Shown here in pieces: positions 10,529 through 21,699 of a stretch of DNA of 64,000 bases (the stretch's first letter is position 1; each line of letters opens with the position of its first letter). Under the pieces are notes generated by a model. It made no database searches and was not told where the DNA came from. It was given only the letters and a program-made list of their open reading frames with translations. The position numbers and the translations under genes were made by a program. Source of the DNA: Girardinichthys multiradiatus (lineage: Eukaryota > Chordata > Actinopteri > Cyprinodontiformes > Goodeidae); assembly GCF_021462225.1 (NCBI RefSeq), contig NC_061806.1, forward strand, positions 24,882,144 to 24,946,143. The letters run 5' to 3'.

Positions 10529-11038
10529 TATCTGAGGAATTGGGAATTATTAATGGAATTCCACAAGGAAGTGTTATTAGTCCAGTGTTATTTAATGTTA
10601 TGATAAATGATATTTTTATGAATCTTGATAGAAGGATTGGGTCAGCTTTGTATGCAGAAGATGGGGCCATTTGGACAAGAAGACGTGATCCCATAAGAAT
10701 AAGAAATAACATCAAGGAAACAATAAGTATGATCTAACAATGGTCATATAAATTTGGCTTTAAGCTTCTCCAAGTAAATCTTGCCATATGATATGCACCA
10801 ACAATAAAGGGATAGATAGATAGAACCTGAAACTATAGGGACACAATATAGAAACAGTAGATCATTTTAAATATCTGTGGTTAGACCAAAAGGGAACATG
10901 GAAAATGCATATTAAAAAGATGTAATCAAAATGCAAGAAAATAATAAATCTGATTAGAGCAATACAGGGGAAAAAACTTGGGAGGAAAAAAACGATTATT
11001 AATATATATTTATAAGGCACTAATGAGATCAACAATAG
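10529..11038 (+). pseudogene. I/Nimb-like LINE reverse transcriptase fragment, left part
   Basis: About 70 codons at 10529-10737 match the reverse transcriptase palm (NGIPQGSVISPVLFN). The usual (F/Y)ADD box reads YAED at 10651-10662, so one catalytic Asp is Glu. The frame then stops, and 10740-11038 is decayed sequence of the same domain. The Rex1-like LINE at 11039-14371 interrupts it, and it resumes at 14372. The 5' side is truncated against the LTR element. Confidence 0.75.
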
Positions 11039-14000
11039 ATGGCGCCGCAGATGGTCGCCTCGGCGTGTTGGTGCGCATTGTTTTGTTTAGTTTTTTGCTT
11101 TAAAACGGTCTTCTGTGATGGTACCCGGAGCTCTCTCACCAGAGAAGAACTCATGAACATCAGGGCTACTACACCAGAGGAGTTATTTCCAACTTTTCTA
11201 CCTACTGCTCTGGAATTGTTGGACATTCTGGTCAAAGGTTCCGCTCACCTTTGTTCACGCGGTGAACCGCCGGAAGAGAGGGAAACGGGGTGGGGTGCTG
11301 TTACGTCTTCGCCAGCGTGGACTACGAACACCGTTACCTGGAATATTTCTCTCTAACGTGCGCTCACTTCCCAACAAAATGGAGGAACTACAACTGTTGT
11401 TGGGGAAAAACAGGGACTTTTATTCATCGGCAGTTTTGTGCTTCACTGGAGACGTGGCTGTGTGGATTAATACCGGACTCTGCGCTGCAGCTGGCAGGAT
11501 TCCAGCTCTACAGAGCGGACAGAGACACGGAACTCTCCGGCAAAGCGAAAGGTGGAAGGAATCTGTTTTCTACCTCAACAGTGGTTGGTGCAACGACGTG
11601 ACAGTGATTCAGCAGCACTGTTCTCCAGACCTGGAAGCCTTCATCATAAACTGTAAGTCTTTCTATTCCCCCCGTGAGTTCGCTTCGTTCATCCTGGTCG
11701 GTGTTTACATCCCGCCGCAAGCTAACGTGCAGGTCGCACAGCGCATGCTCGCCGACCAGGTACTGAGTGTGGAGCGGACCAACCCGGACTCCTTAGTTAT
11801 CATCGCTGGTGACTTTAATAAAGGTAATCTGACCCACGAACTCCCCAAATATAGACAGTTTATAAAATGTCCGACCAGAGAGGACAACATTCTGGATCAC
11901 TGTTACACCACCATCAGAGACGCTTATCACGCCGTCCCACGTGCTGCACTGGGCCAATCCGACCACATCATGGTCCACCTGATTCCTGCATACAGGCAGA
12001 AACTAAAGCTGTGCAAACCTGTTGTGAGGACGACAAGGAAGTGGAGCAGTGAGGCTGTGGAGAATCTCCAGGCGTGTTTAGGCTGTACAGACTGGGATGT
12101 GTTCAGGACTACTACCAACAGTCTGGATGAGTACACAGAGGCTGTGACTTCCTACCTCAGCTTCTGTGAGGACAGCTGTGTACCATCATGCACCAGGGTG
12201 AGTTACAACAACGACAAACCCTGGTTCACAGCTAAACTCAGAAGGTTAAGACTGGATAAGGAAGAGGCCTTCAGGAGTGGGGACAAAGACATATACAGAG
12301 AGGCTAAGTACAAGTTTGGCAAGGCAGTGAAAGAGGCCAAACGACTGTACTCTGAGAAGCTCCAAATCCACTTCTCAGCCAACGACTCTGCGTCTGTCTA
12401 GAAAGGGCTCAAGCAAATCACCAACTACAAGCCAAAAGCCCCCCACTCCATCAACGACCGACGCCTCGCCAACGACCTGAATGAGTTCTACTGCCGCTTT
12501 GAAAGACAAAGGGACAGTCCTGCAACCATCCCCCACGACGCCCCCCAACACCTGCAGCCACAATCCACCACCCCCACCTCCCCAACCTCAAGAGGGGCCT
12601 TGGCACCTCCAACCCCCACCCTGAAGTTCCCCCCCACCAGCCCCCTACCCACGCCGAGGACGGCTCTTTCCATCCAGGAGAGGGACGTCAACAAACTCTT
12701 CAGGAGACAGAACCCCCGGAAAGCTGCTGGTCCGGATTCTGTCTCACCAGCCAGCCTGAAGCACTGCGCTGATCAGCTGTCTCCAGTCTTCACAGACATT
12801 TTTAACACCTCACTGGAGACATGTCATGTGCCAGCCTGCTTCAAGTCCTCCACCATCGTCCCTGTTCCCATGAAGCCAAGGACCACAGGGCTTAATGACT
12901 TCAGACCCGTCGCCCTGACCTCTGTGGTGATGAAGTCCTTTGAGCGCCTTGTGCTCTCACACCTAAAAGACATCACCGACCCCCTCCTGGACCCCCTGCA
13001 GTTTGCCTACAGAGCCAACAGGTCTGTAGACGATGCAGTCAATCTAGCCCTTCACTTCATCCTCTGGCACCTGGACTCCACAGGAACCTATGCCAGGATC
13101 CTGTTTGTGGATTTCAGCTCTGCCTTCAACACCATCGTCCCAGCTCTGCTCCAGGAGAAGCTCTCCCAGCTCAGTGTGCCCGACTCCACCTGCAGGTGGA
13201 TCACTGACTTCCTGTCTGACAGGAAGCAGCGCGTGAGGCTGGGGAAGCACGTCTCTGACTCCCTGACCATCAGCACCGGTTCCCCCCAAGGCTGTGTTCT
13301 CTCTCCTCTGCTCTTCTCCCTGTACACCAACAGCTGCACCTCCAGTCACCAGTCTGTCAAGCTTCTGAAGTTTGCGGACGACACCACCCTGATCGGACTC
13401 ATCTCTGATGGTGACGAGTCCGCGTACAGATGGGAGGTGGACCATCTGTTGGACTGGTGTAGCCAGAACAACCTTGAGCTCAACGCTCTAAAGACAGTGG
13501 AGATGGTTGTGGACTTCAGGCAGAACCCAGCCCCACCTGCCCCCATCACCCTCTGTGACTCCAGAATTGACACTGTGGAATCTTTCCGCTTCCTGGGAAC
13601 CATCATCTCCCAGGATCTCAAGTGGGAGCCAAACATCAGCTCCCTCATCAAGAAAGCCCAGCAGAGGATGTTCTTCCTGCGGCAGCTGAAGAAATTCAAC
13701 CTGCCAAAGACTATGATGGTGCACTTCTACACAGCCATCATTGAGTCCATCCTCACCTCCTCCATCACCATCTGGTACGCCGCTGCTACAGCCAAGGATA
13801 AGGGCAGGCTGCAGCGTGTCATTCGGTCTGCTGAGAAGGTGATTGGCTGCAGTCTACTGTCGCTCCAGGAACTGTACACCTCCAGGACCCTGAAGCGGGC
13901 AGGGAAGATTCTGACTGATCCCTCCCACCCCGGTCACAGACTCTTTGAGACTCTCCCCTCTGGCAGGAGGCTGCGGTCCATCCGGACCAAAACCTCACGC

Positions 14001-14371
14001 CACAAGAACAGTTTTTTCCCATCTGCCACCAGCCTGGTTAACAAAGCCCGGAAACCACACTTTCCCCCACACCCCTTTTTTTGCTGACAGGACACTTGTA
14101 ACTCTATGCGTTACATTAACGCTCAGCATGGACTCCTGCTTTACTTGCACTGCCATACTTGCACAATGATCACCTGCACTGTTGTATTGCTCTTGCATCT
14201 TATACTGCTCTATACTTACTCTCACTCACTTAAAACTGTGCACATATATTTATATTATATTGTAGATATGTTTATACTGTTTAATTTGTATTGTATTGCA
14301 CCGACTACGCCAAAACAAATTCCTTGTATGTGCAAAAACGTACTTGGCAATAAAGCTTTTCTGATTCTGAT
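11039..14371 (+). mobile_element. Rex1-like LINE, nearly full length
   Basis: A GC-richer 3.3-kb non-LTR retrotransposon sits inside an AT-rich older LINE fragment. It starts at ATGGCGCC, carries an endonuclease plus reverse transcriptase frame, and has a 280-bp 3' non-coding region. It ends in AATAAA (14350-14355) followed by a short TCTGATTC-type repeat. No clear target-site duplication is visible. The Rex1/CR1 assignment rests on remembered wording of fish RT proteins and is less certain than the LINE call. Confidence 0.85.
11262..14087 (+). pseudogene. Rex1-like ORF2: AP endonuclease and reverse transcriptase
   Basis: One frame runs from 11262 to the stop at 14085-14087 and is broken only by a TAG at 12399-12401, probably a former TGG. 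The endonuclease part has GDFN near 11808 and SDH near 11959. Its ETWL segment lies in another frame (11290-11601), so two compensating frameshifts flank about 37 residues between roughly 11440 and 11570. The reverse transcriptase part has FVDFSSAFNT near 13106, GSPQGCVLSPLL near 13278 and an intact FADD box at 13371-13382. The C-terminal region ends in a Pro/Phe-rich tail. With so few lesions this is one of the younger elements in the window, but as it stands it cannot make a complete protein. Confidence 0.85.
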
Positions 14372-14703
14372 TATTGGTGCTTTGTATATAGAGCAGCAGC
14401 TAAAACACATTTACTGAAAATAGAATAAGTTATAAAGTATTGAGGATTAGTGCAGGTGCAATAAGATCTACACCTACTAAGGCAACACAGGTTGAGTTGG
14501 GTGATCTTCCTTCAGATCTGGGAGGAGATAAGCTTGTACTTACATACTGGTGCCGTCTATGTGGTTGTTGGAATGAAAACCCTGCAAGGAGTGTTATTCA
14601 GGAGTGTTGGGGATATATTTCTTTTAAAGGTAATGGTAATTTTGCATGGGTAATAAAGGTTAAAATCAGAGGAATAGAGAATAAATGGTTTAACTCCCCT
14701 ACA
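14372..14703 (+). pseudogene. I/Nimb-like LINE fragment, right part
   Basis: This continues the reverse transcriptase fragment cut at 11038. The reading across the junction resumes with a decayed 'ALVYGAAAKTHL'-type segment, followed by wording such as 'LVLTYWCRLCG' and 'NPARSVIQECWGY'. The L1-clade element begins at its right edge. Confidence 0.65.
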
Positions 14704-17700
14704 CCTATAAGTCTCTTTTTAAAACTACTCTTAAGTTTATGTCTCTAAATGTAAGGGGCCTTAGAGAAAATGTCAAAAAGAAGGCAATGTTTCTGTACTG
14801 CAGAAACAAAAATCCACTCTGTTATTTTTTTTCAAGAAACTCATTCAACAGACTCGGATGAAAAATTTTGGTCAAACCATTGGAGAGATCAGATAACTCA
14901 TTCACATGGTACATCCAAATCAGCTGGCGTGGCTATATTAATGAATAACTTTCCAGGGAAAATAATATTATACAAAAAATTATAGTTATGGCCATTGTTC
15001 TCTCTCCATATTACATATCGAGGATGCATTAATAATCCTAGGTAATGTTTATGGCTACTGCAACATTTCAAAAAATAAGGAGCTTCTTACAATTACTGAA
15101 GTAAATGTTAAACAACTTAAACAAAGATTCCTTACAAAACATGTATTAATAGGTGGGGACTGGAATATGGTTAAGGACGAAGGGCTTGATAGACACCCCA
15201 GCAAGTTTGAAAACTCCCGTCCAAACCGTATTTTGTCTGATTTCTGTAGCAACTTAGGACTTATTGACTTATGGAGAGATAAACATGTTAACGAAAAACA
15301 GTTTTCTTGGTTTAAAGCAGATGCATCAAGCAGATCTAGAATAGATTTCTGGTTAGGAACAGATGATATTCTCAAACTAACTTCAGATTGTCTCCAACTC
15401 CTCTTACAGATCATTACAGCATTAATTTATTAATTACTCCCCTTCCTGAGAATTTGAGACATGCAGGGTACTGGAAATTCAATGCAAATCTTTTATAAAT
15501 ATGAATATGATAAATATAAATATGATCTCTATTGTAGAGAAATCAAAGAACTAGTGGAAAAGATCCTTCCAGATGATTGAGTAAAGACCTACACCAGAAA
15601 ATGGGAATACTTAAAATATAAGATACACTCTATCACTTTTAGCAAAAATCTTGAAAAAAACGGTGTCCTGGAAGAAGTAAGGTTAGTAAAAGATTTAAAC
15701 GCATTATGTGTTAAACAGACACTAAATGATGCAGACAAAAATAACCTTCTAACCGTACAATCTAAACTAGACACCATCTATGAAACAAAGGCCCGGGGTA
15801 CTTTCATCCGACTTCATCCCTTCATCTCTGTGGATTTCAAGGAAAACTGTGACAAAAATATTAATATAGAAGAGCTAGACAGTGCTATCATGTGCTTGAA
15901 ACTCGATAAATCCCCTGGCCCTGACGGCCTTACTGCCAATTTCTATAGACATTTTTGGGATTGTCTTAGATAATTTATATTCCAGCTCTTTAAAGAGATC
16001 ATATGTAATAACTCTCTTCCACGCAGCATGAAACAGGGTATCATCACCCTTATACCAAAACCAGGAAGAGACAAAAAGGTTCTAGACAACTACTGCCCAA
16101 TCACCCTCCTAAACTGTGACTACAAATTATTGACGTATATATACACAAATAGAATAAAAACTTGTCTTGAGGATGTTATTTCTGAAACTCAAACAGGTTT
16201 TATTTACAAAAGATCAATACACAACAACATCAGACTCGTCCAGGATTTAATAGAGTACAGTGATCTCATTGAGGATAAAGGCTTCATCCTTTTCTTAGAC
16301 TTCTACAAAGCCTTTCATATGTTGGAGCATCAGTTTCTTTTCAAAGTCTTACACTTGTTTGGTTTTGGACCAAATTTTTGTAGAATTGTAAAAAGCTTTT
16401 ACAACGGGACCACAAGCTCGGTTGCTCTTCCACATGGTACTTCTCCACGTTAATAGGGGAGTAAAGCAGGGCTGCAATATTTCTCCCTTCCTCTTTATCT
16501 TGGCTGTTGAAATGATGGCTATCTTCATAAAAAACTCAAATATACCAAAACTGAAAATTTTTGATGACCAAATTATAATCCACCAACTAGCTGACGACAC
16601 CCCAGTCTTTTTGAAGAGTCTAGACCAAACTCCTAAAGTTCTTGAGTTAATCGATACATTTTCCAAAGCATCAGGTTTAACTTCAAACCTACAGAAATGT
16701 GAACTGATGGCGATTCATGACACTAATCTCATAGAAGCGTACGGTATTCCCATTAAATACTGAGTGAAATATCTTGGAATTCTAATAACTAAAGATGCTA
16801 AACTCAGTGAAACTGTTAACATAGAGAATAAAATCCAGAATCGCAAATCTCAGTTAAATAGACGGATTCAAAGGGATCTGGCACTGTTCGGGAGAACCTA
16901 TCTAACCAAAATGGAATCACTGTCTCGATGTATATACCCTGCATATTCTATGGCCATACCCAACAAACATATTAAAGCTATAAATCAATTAAACTTTAAC
17001 CTCATCTGGAAAAATCGAGTCCACTACTTAAAGAAAGTAAACATGGTAAAAGACTTTAAAGATGGTGGTTTACAAGCCATTGACTTTGAATGCTTAAATT
17101 CTGTCTTTAAAATAAACTGGCTGAAATCTTTTTAATGAATGGAAATAGTATATGGTATGGTCTTCCCAAAGGTTTGTTTAAAAAAATTGGGGGCTAAGAT
17201 TTTGTTCTTAGATGTGACTTTGGTGTCTCAAATCTTTTTTCTGACTCAGAGGTTAACAAGATGAGGACTGCTTATCTTAAATACCCCTAGTAAGTCCTAA
17301 AGCTAAAGAAATACATTTTAAAATTCTCAACAACATTTTTCCATCCAGAGGATTGTTAAGACAAAGCTTTAATTTTGACACTAAGAGCTGTACATTTTGT
17401 GACAACAATATTGAAACAACGGATCATCTCTTTTTCTATTGTGCACACATTGGAACATTTTCGGGAAACTTTCAGGCCTGGATCTTTACAAAACTTTTCC
17501 TTCCCCATCCATTAAAAAGAGAGGATATAATATTTGGAACCACCCCCAGAGACAGAAGATCTGACCTCATGGTCAACAACCTGCTGATCCTTGCCAAATA
17601 CTTCATCCACTCCTGTGAATGGGGAACAGAAAACCTGACTTTTCAACTTGATAGACAACCATCTGAGAACCTTAAAAGTGATGAAAAGCAAGAAGAGTAT

Positions 17701-17962
17701 ACAGCTCATTGACGCCTTTGAAGAACTGAACTTATTTGATGAGAATTAGTGCCCTTTTGTGTGTATTTTCTTTTATTATTTATTCAATTTTTTTATGTTT
17801 TTGTTGTCTCCTCTGTGAAACATTTGTCAATTTATTTTCTCTCATCTTATATTCTTATGTGTGTCTTGAACATATAACAACCCGATGTATCTTTTGTTTA
17901 TACATGCCACATGTTTCTGTACATTTTGTTCAAAAGCTTTAATAAAAGAAAAAAAAAAAAAA
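14704..17962 (+). mobile_element. L1-clade LINE, 5'-truncated, with poly(A) tail
   Basis: The element starts in the endonuclease domain (SLNVRGLRENVKRKA-like near 14741). It ends with AATAAA at 17941-17946 and a poly(A) run to 17962, as expected for L1. The left edge is approximate and no target-site duplication could be defined. Confidence 0.85.
14728..17712 (+). pseudogene. L1-clade ORF2: endonuclease, reverse transcriptase, C-terminal region
   Basis: The coding region is split among several frames. Endonuclease pieces lie at 14770-14985 (FFQETHSTD) and 15167-15433 (SRSRIDFWLG). A decayed linker follows. Reverse transcriptase pieces lie at 16028-16453 (ITLIPKPGRDKKVLDNYCPI; LFLDFYKAFH) and 16422-16763 (VNRGVKQGCNISPFLF, with the active-site box LADD at 16587-16598). 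The thumb continues at 16764-17135. A Cys-rich end lies at 17353-17712 (CTFCDNNIETTDHLF). LADD in place of FADD is seen in some fish L1 lineages (from memory). Multiple stops and frameshifts make it non-functional. Confidence 0.85.
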
Positions 17963-17965
17963 GAA

Positions 17966-18080
17966 TTAGAAGAAGAAGAAGAATTACATACTCTGGAACA
18001 GTAGGTGGTGGTAATGCCCCATTAAGTTGGTCGCCAACCGCCGTAAAGCTTTAAGAAGAAGTAGAAGAACGGACCGACGA
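17966..18080 (+). repeat. GAA-rich motif with GGTGGTAATGC...GCCAACCGCC core
   Basis: A short block with (GAA)n on both sides contains a partly self-complementary core (ggtggtggtaatgc to gccaaccgcc) and ends in gaccgacgagga. A related block of the same order lies at 21113-21235, upstream of fam8a1. Here it joins directly to the second Nimb-like LINE copy and may be that element's 5' end after an internal deletion. Confidence 0.6.
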
Positions 18081-20262
18081 GGAACAATGGGGATTTAAGT
18101 TTTCAGTTGTAAAAACCAAAGTAATGATATTTAATCAGAAAAAAATAAACAAGGAAATAAAATTACAATTATATAAACAAGAATTAGAGCAAGTAAAGTG
18201 TATAACATTTTTAGGATTATGGTTTGATGAAAAACTAAAATGGAATATACATATTCAAAAAGTTGTTGATAAATGTAAGAAAATTTTAAATATTATGAGA
18301 TGCTTGGCTGGCAGTGATTGGGGAGCAGATAGAAAATCACTAAAACAGATTTACACAGGAATGATAAGATCTAACATAGACTTTGGTTGTATAGTTTACG
18401 GTTCAGCAGCTAAAACACATCTGGTTAAATTAGATATTATCCAACATCAGGCATTAAGATTATGTACTGGAGCATTTAAAACTAGACCAACAGCAGCAAT
18501 AGAAATAGAAATGGGAGAAATGCAGTTAGAGTTAAGAAGAATAAAACTAGAAATAAATTATTGGTTAAATTTACAAGGTAATAACTTGGATCATCCAATT
18601 TGGGAAATTTTAAATCCATGTTGGGAAAAATAAAAGAAAGAAATGAAGAGTTTTGGATGGACAATTGAAAATAAAAGAAAATAATTTAAAATTATTGATT
18701 TAGAAATTAGTCAAACATCACCAATATCAGTTATACCACCTTGGATTCTACCAGAAGCAACAGTAGATATGTCAATAATGGAAAAGAAGCAAGATAAATC
18801 TTACATAGTAGATAGTTATTTAGTACAGATACATTTAAATAATTATTATAGATATATTCAAATATATACAGATGCATCAAAAATAAATGGGAAAGTAGGA
18901 ATAGCTTTTGTAGTACCAGAATTCAATATAAAAATAGGAAAACGAATTACAGACGGCTTGTCAGTATACACAGGAGAAATGTTGGCAATATTATTAACTT
19001 TACAATGGGTAGAAGACATAAAACCATTAAAAACAGTAATTTGCTCAGATTCAAGCTCTGCATTATTAAGTTTAAAATATAATCAATCAGATAGTAGGAT
19101 GGACATTTTATTAGAAATATTTCATACATTATACAGAATACAAAAAATGGGCTTGATAGTTATATTTGTGTGGGTTCCAGCACATATTGGAGTAGAAGGA
19201 AACGAGAGGGCAGATAAAATAGCAAAGAGGGTAATTCAAAATTCTATTAGTTTTACAGTTAAAACAAGTAAATCTGAGGGAAAGAGTATTGTTCAAGGAA
19301 AGCTGATGGAAAAATGGCAAAAAAGGTGGGATGAAGGAAAAACAGGAAGATGGTTTTATAAAATTCAGAAGATAGTAGGAGAAAGATGAAATGGAAGACG
19401 AGTATAGAAATGAGGAAAGAGTGATAACAAGGTTAAGATTTGGGCATACAGAACTTAATTATACACTTTTTAAAATTCAAAAGCATAATACTGGTAAATG
19501 TGACTACTGTGGAAAATATGAAACAATAGAACATGTTATATTACAATGTGTTGGAGTTGATCCCAGGAATTCCTGCATGCTTGTTTGTTTAGTAATGCTA
19601 AGACCTCCTATACTGTTATTAATAAAAAACAAAGTAATAAAAGAAACACGGAGATTGCAGTCTTTAGATGCCTGTACAGGGAGAAGATCATACGAATCCT
19701 TCTGAAACTTCCGAAACTTCTGATTACTTCCCCCAGAACAGTAGTTTTTATTCAAAATCAAGGCGTGTACATGACAAATAAAAAACATACATTTTAAGAG
19801 TTTCAGAGCTGTCTGGCACTTCTGACATGACTTTTCAGCACTTCCTGTTTTTCTACAAATAGCTTCTTGTCGTAGGGCAGAACTCTTACATACAGAAATA
19901 TGTTCTTGTCGTTAGGCAGAAGATTTACAGTAACACGTCCAAAAATATCTTCAGTTACTGGGCAGATGATATCTAAGTCCAACACACACAAATATAAGCC
20001 TGTTTGGAGGCCTCTAAGTTACACAATACATTTTATTTCACACATTATTAAACATCTTGAGCATAGCAATACAGATCCTATAAGCATAGCATGAATATTT
20101 TCCAACAAATGTCACAAATATGAAAGAGAAAGAAGATATATGAGGAGAGAGGTTGAAGGTATTAAGAAAAAGGTTAATTTATTAGATATTTTTAGGAAGA
20201 ATTTAGGGAGTAAACATATACAAATAGTGATTTGATTTTTAAAGAAAACAAAATTTCATAGA
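18081..20262 (+). pseudogene. I/Nimb-like LINE copy 2: RT C-terminus, RNase H, zinc-finger end
   Basis: Reverse transcriptase thumb and connection sequence lies at 18124-18633 (FLGLWFDEKLKWNIHI). Two stops follow at 18631-18633 and near 18682, in the same frame. RNase H is at 18769-19389, with Asp35, Glu70, Asp94, His139 and Asp149 all in place (IYTDAS, GEMLAI, SDSSSAL, VPAHIGVEGNERADK). A frameshift near 19385 leads into a Cys-rich end at 19391-19548 (CDYCGKYETIEHVILQC). A solo LTR (19549-20107) interrupts this. After it the same reading resumes (HKYERERRYMRRE) and stops near 20235. An RNase H domain after the RT is typical of the I group. Confidence 0.85.
19545..20111. mobile_element. Solo LTR inserted in the Nimb-like LINE
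   Basis: A 559-bp LTR at 19549-20107 begins TGTTGGA and ends TCCAACA, a perfect 7-bp inverted end pair. It is flanked by a 4-bp duplication, AATG, at 19545-19548 and 20108-20111. Reading across the site as if the LTR and one AATG were absent gives a continuous LINE frame, which confirms both edges. It holds an AATAAA near 19778. A 4-bp duplication fits retroviral or Gypsy-type integration. It shows no obvious similarity to the LTR at 2865-3158. Confidence 0.9.
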
Positions 20263-21008
20263 ATTTGATTATAGTAGATACATTTGTGAAAGTATGGAGG
20301 ATATAGATGGGTAGAATACAAAGTATTGTGTATATATACAACTTAATGCTCACCCTCTACTGATGATCCACATAGCCCTGTCTTTTAGTGTTTAACCCTT
20401 TCTCTCTCCTAGACATGGCAATTGACTGAGCTTTTACTGTGACTAACTCTATGAGCTCTCTTTCAGACTCTAACCTTGAAAACTGGCTCAGAGTTTATCT
20501 GTTCTTTCTTTCTAGGTGAAACGACTAAAGGAGCTACATCCATTAACATTTACTTTTTCTTCCCATAGAAAGTACTCCTGGATCAGTGCTTCTTTGTTCT
20601 TTTTGTGTCTCTGCTCTGTTCTCTCAAACACCGAGTCGGTCGTGGAAGATGGCCGCTCACACTGAGCCTGGTTCTGCTGGAGGTTTCTTCCTGTTAAAAG
20701 GGAGTTTTTCCTCTCCACTGTCGCTACATGCATGCTCAGTATGAGGGATTGCTGCAAAGTCAATGCCAGTGACTGTCCACTGTCTCTACATGCTCATCCA
20801 GGAGGAGTGAATGCTGCAAGTCACTGACTGGATACAATCTGCTGGGTTTCCTTAGATAGAAAAACCTTTTATCCAATTTGAATAAATAACTGAATCTGAC
20901 TGCACTGTTCAATGGTTAGGATTAATTGGAATATATGTACCTGACTGTTGTGAAGTGCTTTGAGACAACATGTGTTGTGAATTGGCGCTATATAAATAAA
21001 AAACTGAA
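20231..21008 (+). repeat. Chimeric LINE tail (Nimb 3' end plus L2 3'UTR), copy 1
   Basis: The first ~120 bases continue the Nimb-like element into its 3' non-coding sequence. The rest, from roughly 20380, is L2-type 3'UTR with the conserved end 'gacaacatgtgttgtgaatt', 'ggcgctatataaataaa' and a tgaattga tail. The whole block recurs at 34065-34838. Confidence 0.8.
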
Positions 21009-21011
21009 TTG

Positions 21012-21013
<2 letters not shown>

Positions 21014-21049
<36 letters not shown>
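21014..21049. repeat. (AT)n microsatellite
   Basis: An uninterrupted TA dinucleotide run follows the L2-type tail. Confidence 0.95.
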
Positions 21050-21057
<8 letters not shown>

Positions 21058-21112
21058 AGGTAATATTTATTTATTTATTTAATTTGTAGAATTTAAATAT
21101 ATATATAAATAG

Positions 21113-21326
21113 ATGGACCGACACGAACCACACTCCATACCAGTAAGTGGCGGTAATGCTACTAAAAGTTTGTTGCCAACCGCCAATAAAACCAAGAAGA
21201 AGAAGAAGAAGAAGACGACGACCGACGAGGATGAGCGGCATCAACACTCAAATGCAGTACGGAGAAGCGGACTTCACGGTTTAAATTCATATTTTGGGTA
21301 AACTTCATTTGAACGTATTTGTGACT
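21113..21326 (+). promoter_or_regulatory. Probable fam8a1 promoter/5'UTR with a LINE-associated motif
   Basis: This is CpG-containing sequence directly upstream of the fam8a1 start codon. 21113-21235 carries the same motif order as 17966-18080 (ggcggtaatgc, gccaaccgcc, GAA/GAC repeats, accgacgagga). No TATA box is obvious. The transcription start is not determined. Confidence 0.5.
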
Positions 21327-21699
21327 ATGGCGGGTGACAGCAGTCGCGACGGCTCTGAAATCGACACAAAGCAGCTCCAAGCTAATCCCACGACGGAGTA
21401 TTGCTCAAAGTTGCAGCGGTGGATGTGGGAGTATTACTGGGGATATGCTAACTGGCAGAGCTACCCAGCTCTGTCAGCCTTCCCGCTGCCTCCGCTGAGC
21501 TCTGCTTCTCAGACACACGCTGCACATGGGTCCTCCCCCGCCAGTGGGCAGCCAGCGTTTGAACCCGGGAACTGGTACGGCATCCCGCATGCTTTCAGAC
21601 CCCCGGGGTCCTCCCCTCCGTCTCACCCAGCTGATGTCCAGGCGGAGCAGCGCTCAGCCATGACTGCTGTGCAGCAGAACCGAAGTCCACCTCAGGCAG
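21327..21699 (+). CDS. fam8a1: fam8a1 coding exon 1
   Basis: Encodes residues 1-124 plus the first base of codon 125. The donor is CAG|GTAGGG. GC-rich compared with its surroundings. Confidence 0.93.

Noticed and set aside
21294..21326. Upstream in-frame ATG as the fam8a1 start
   Set aside because: Adds 11 residues without family support; ATG at 21327 directly precedes the conserved N-terminal part.
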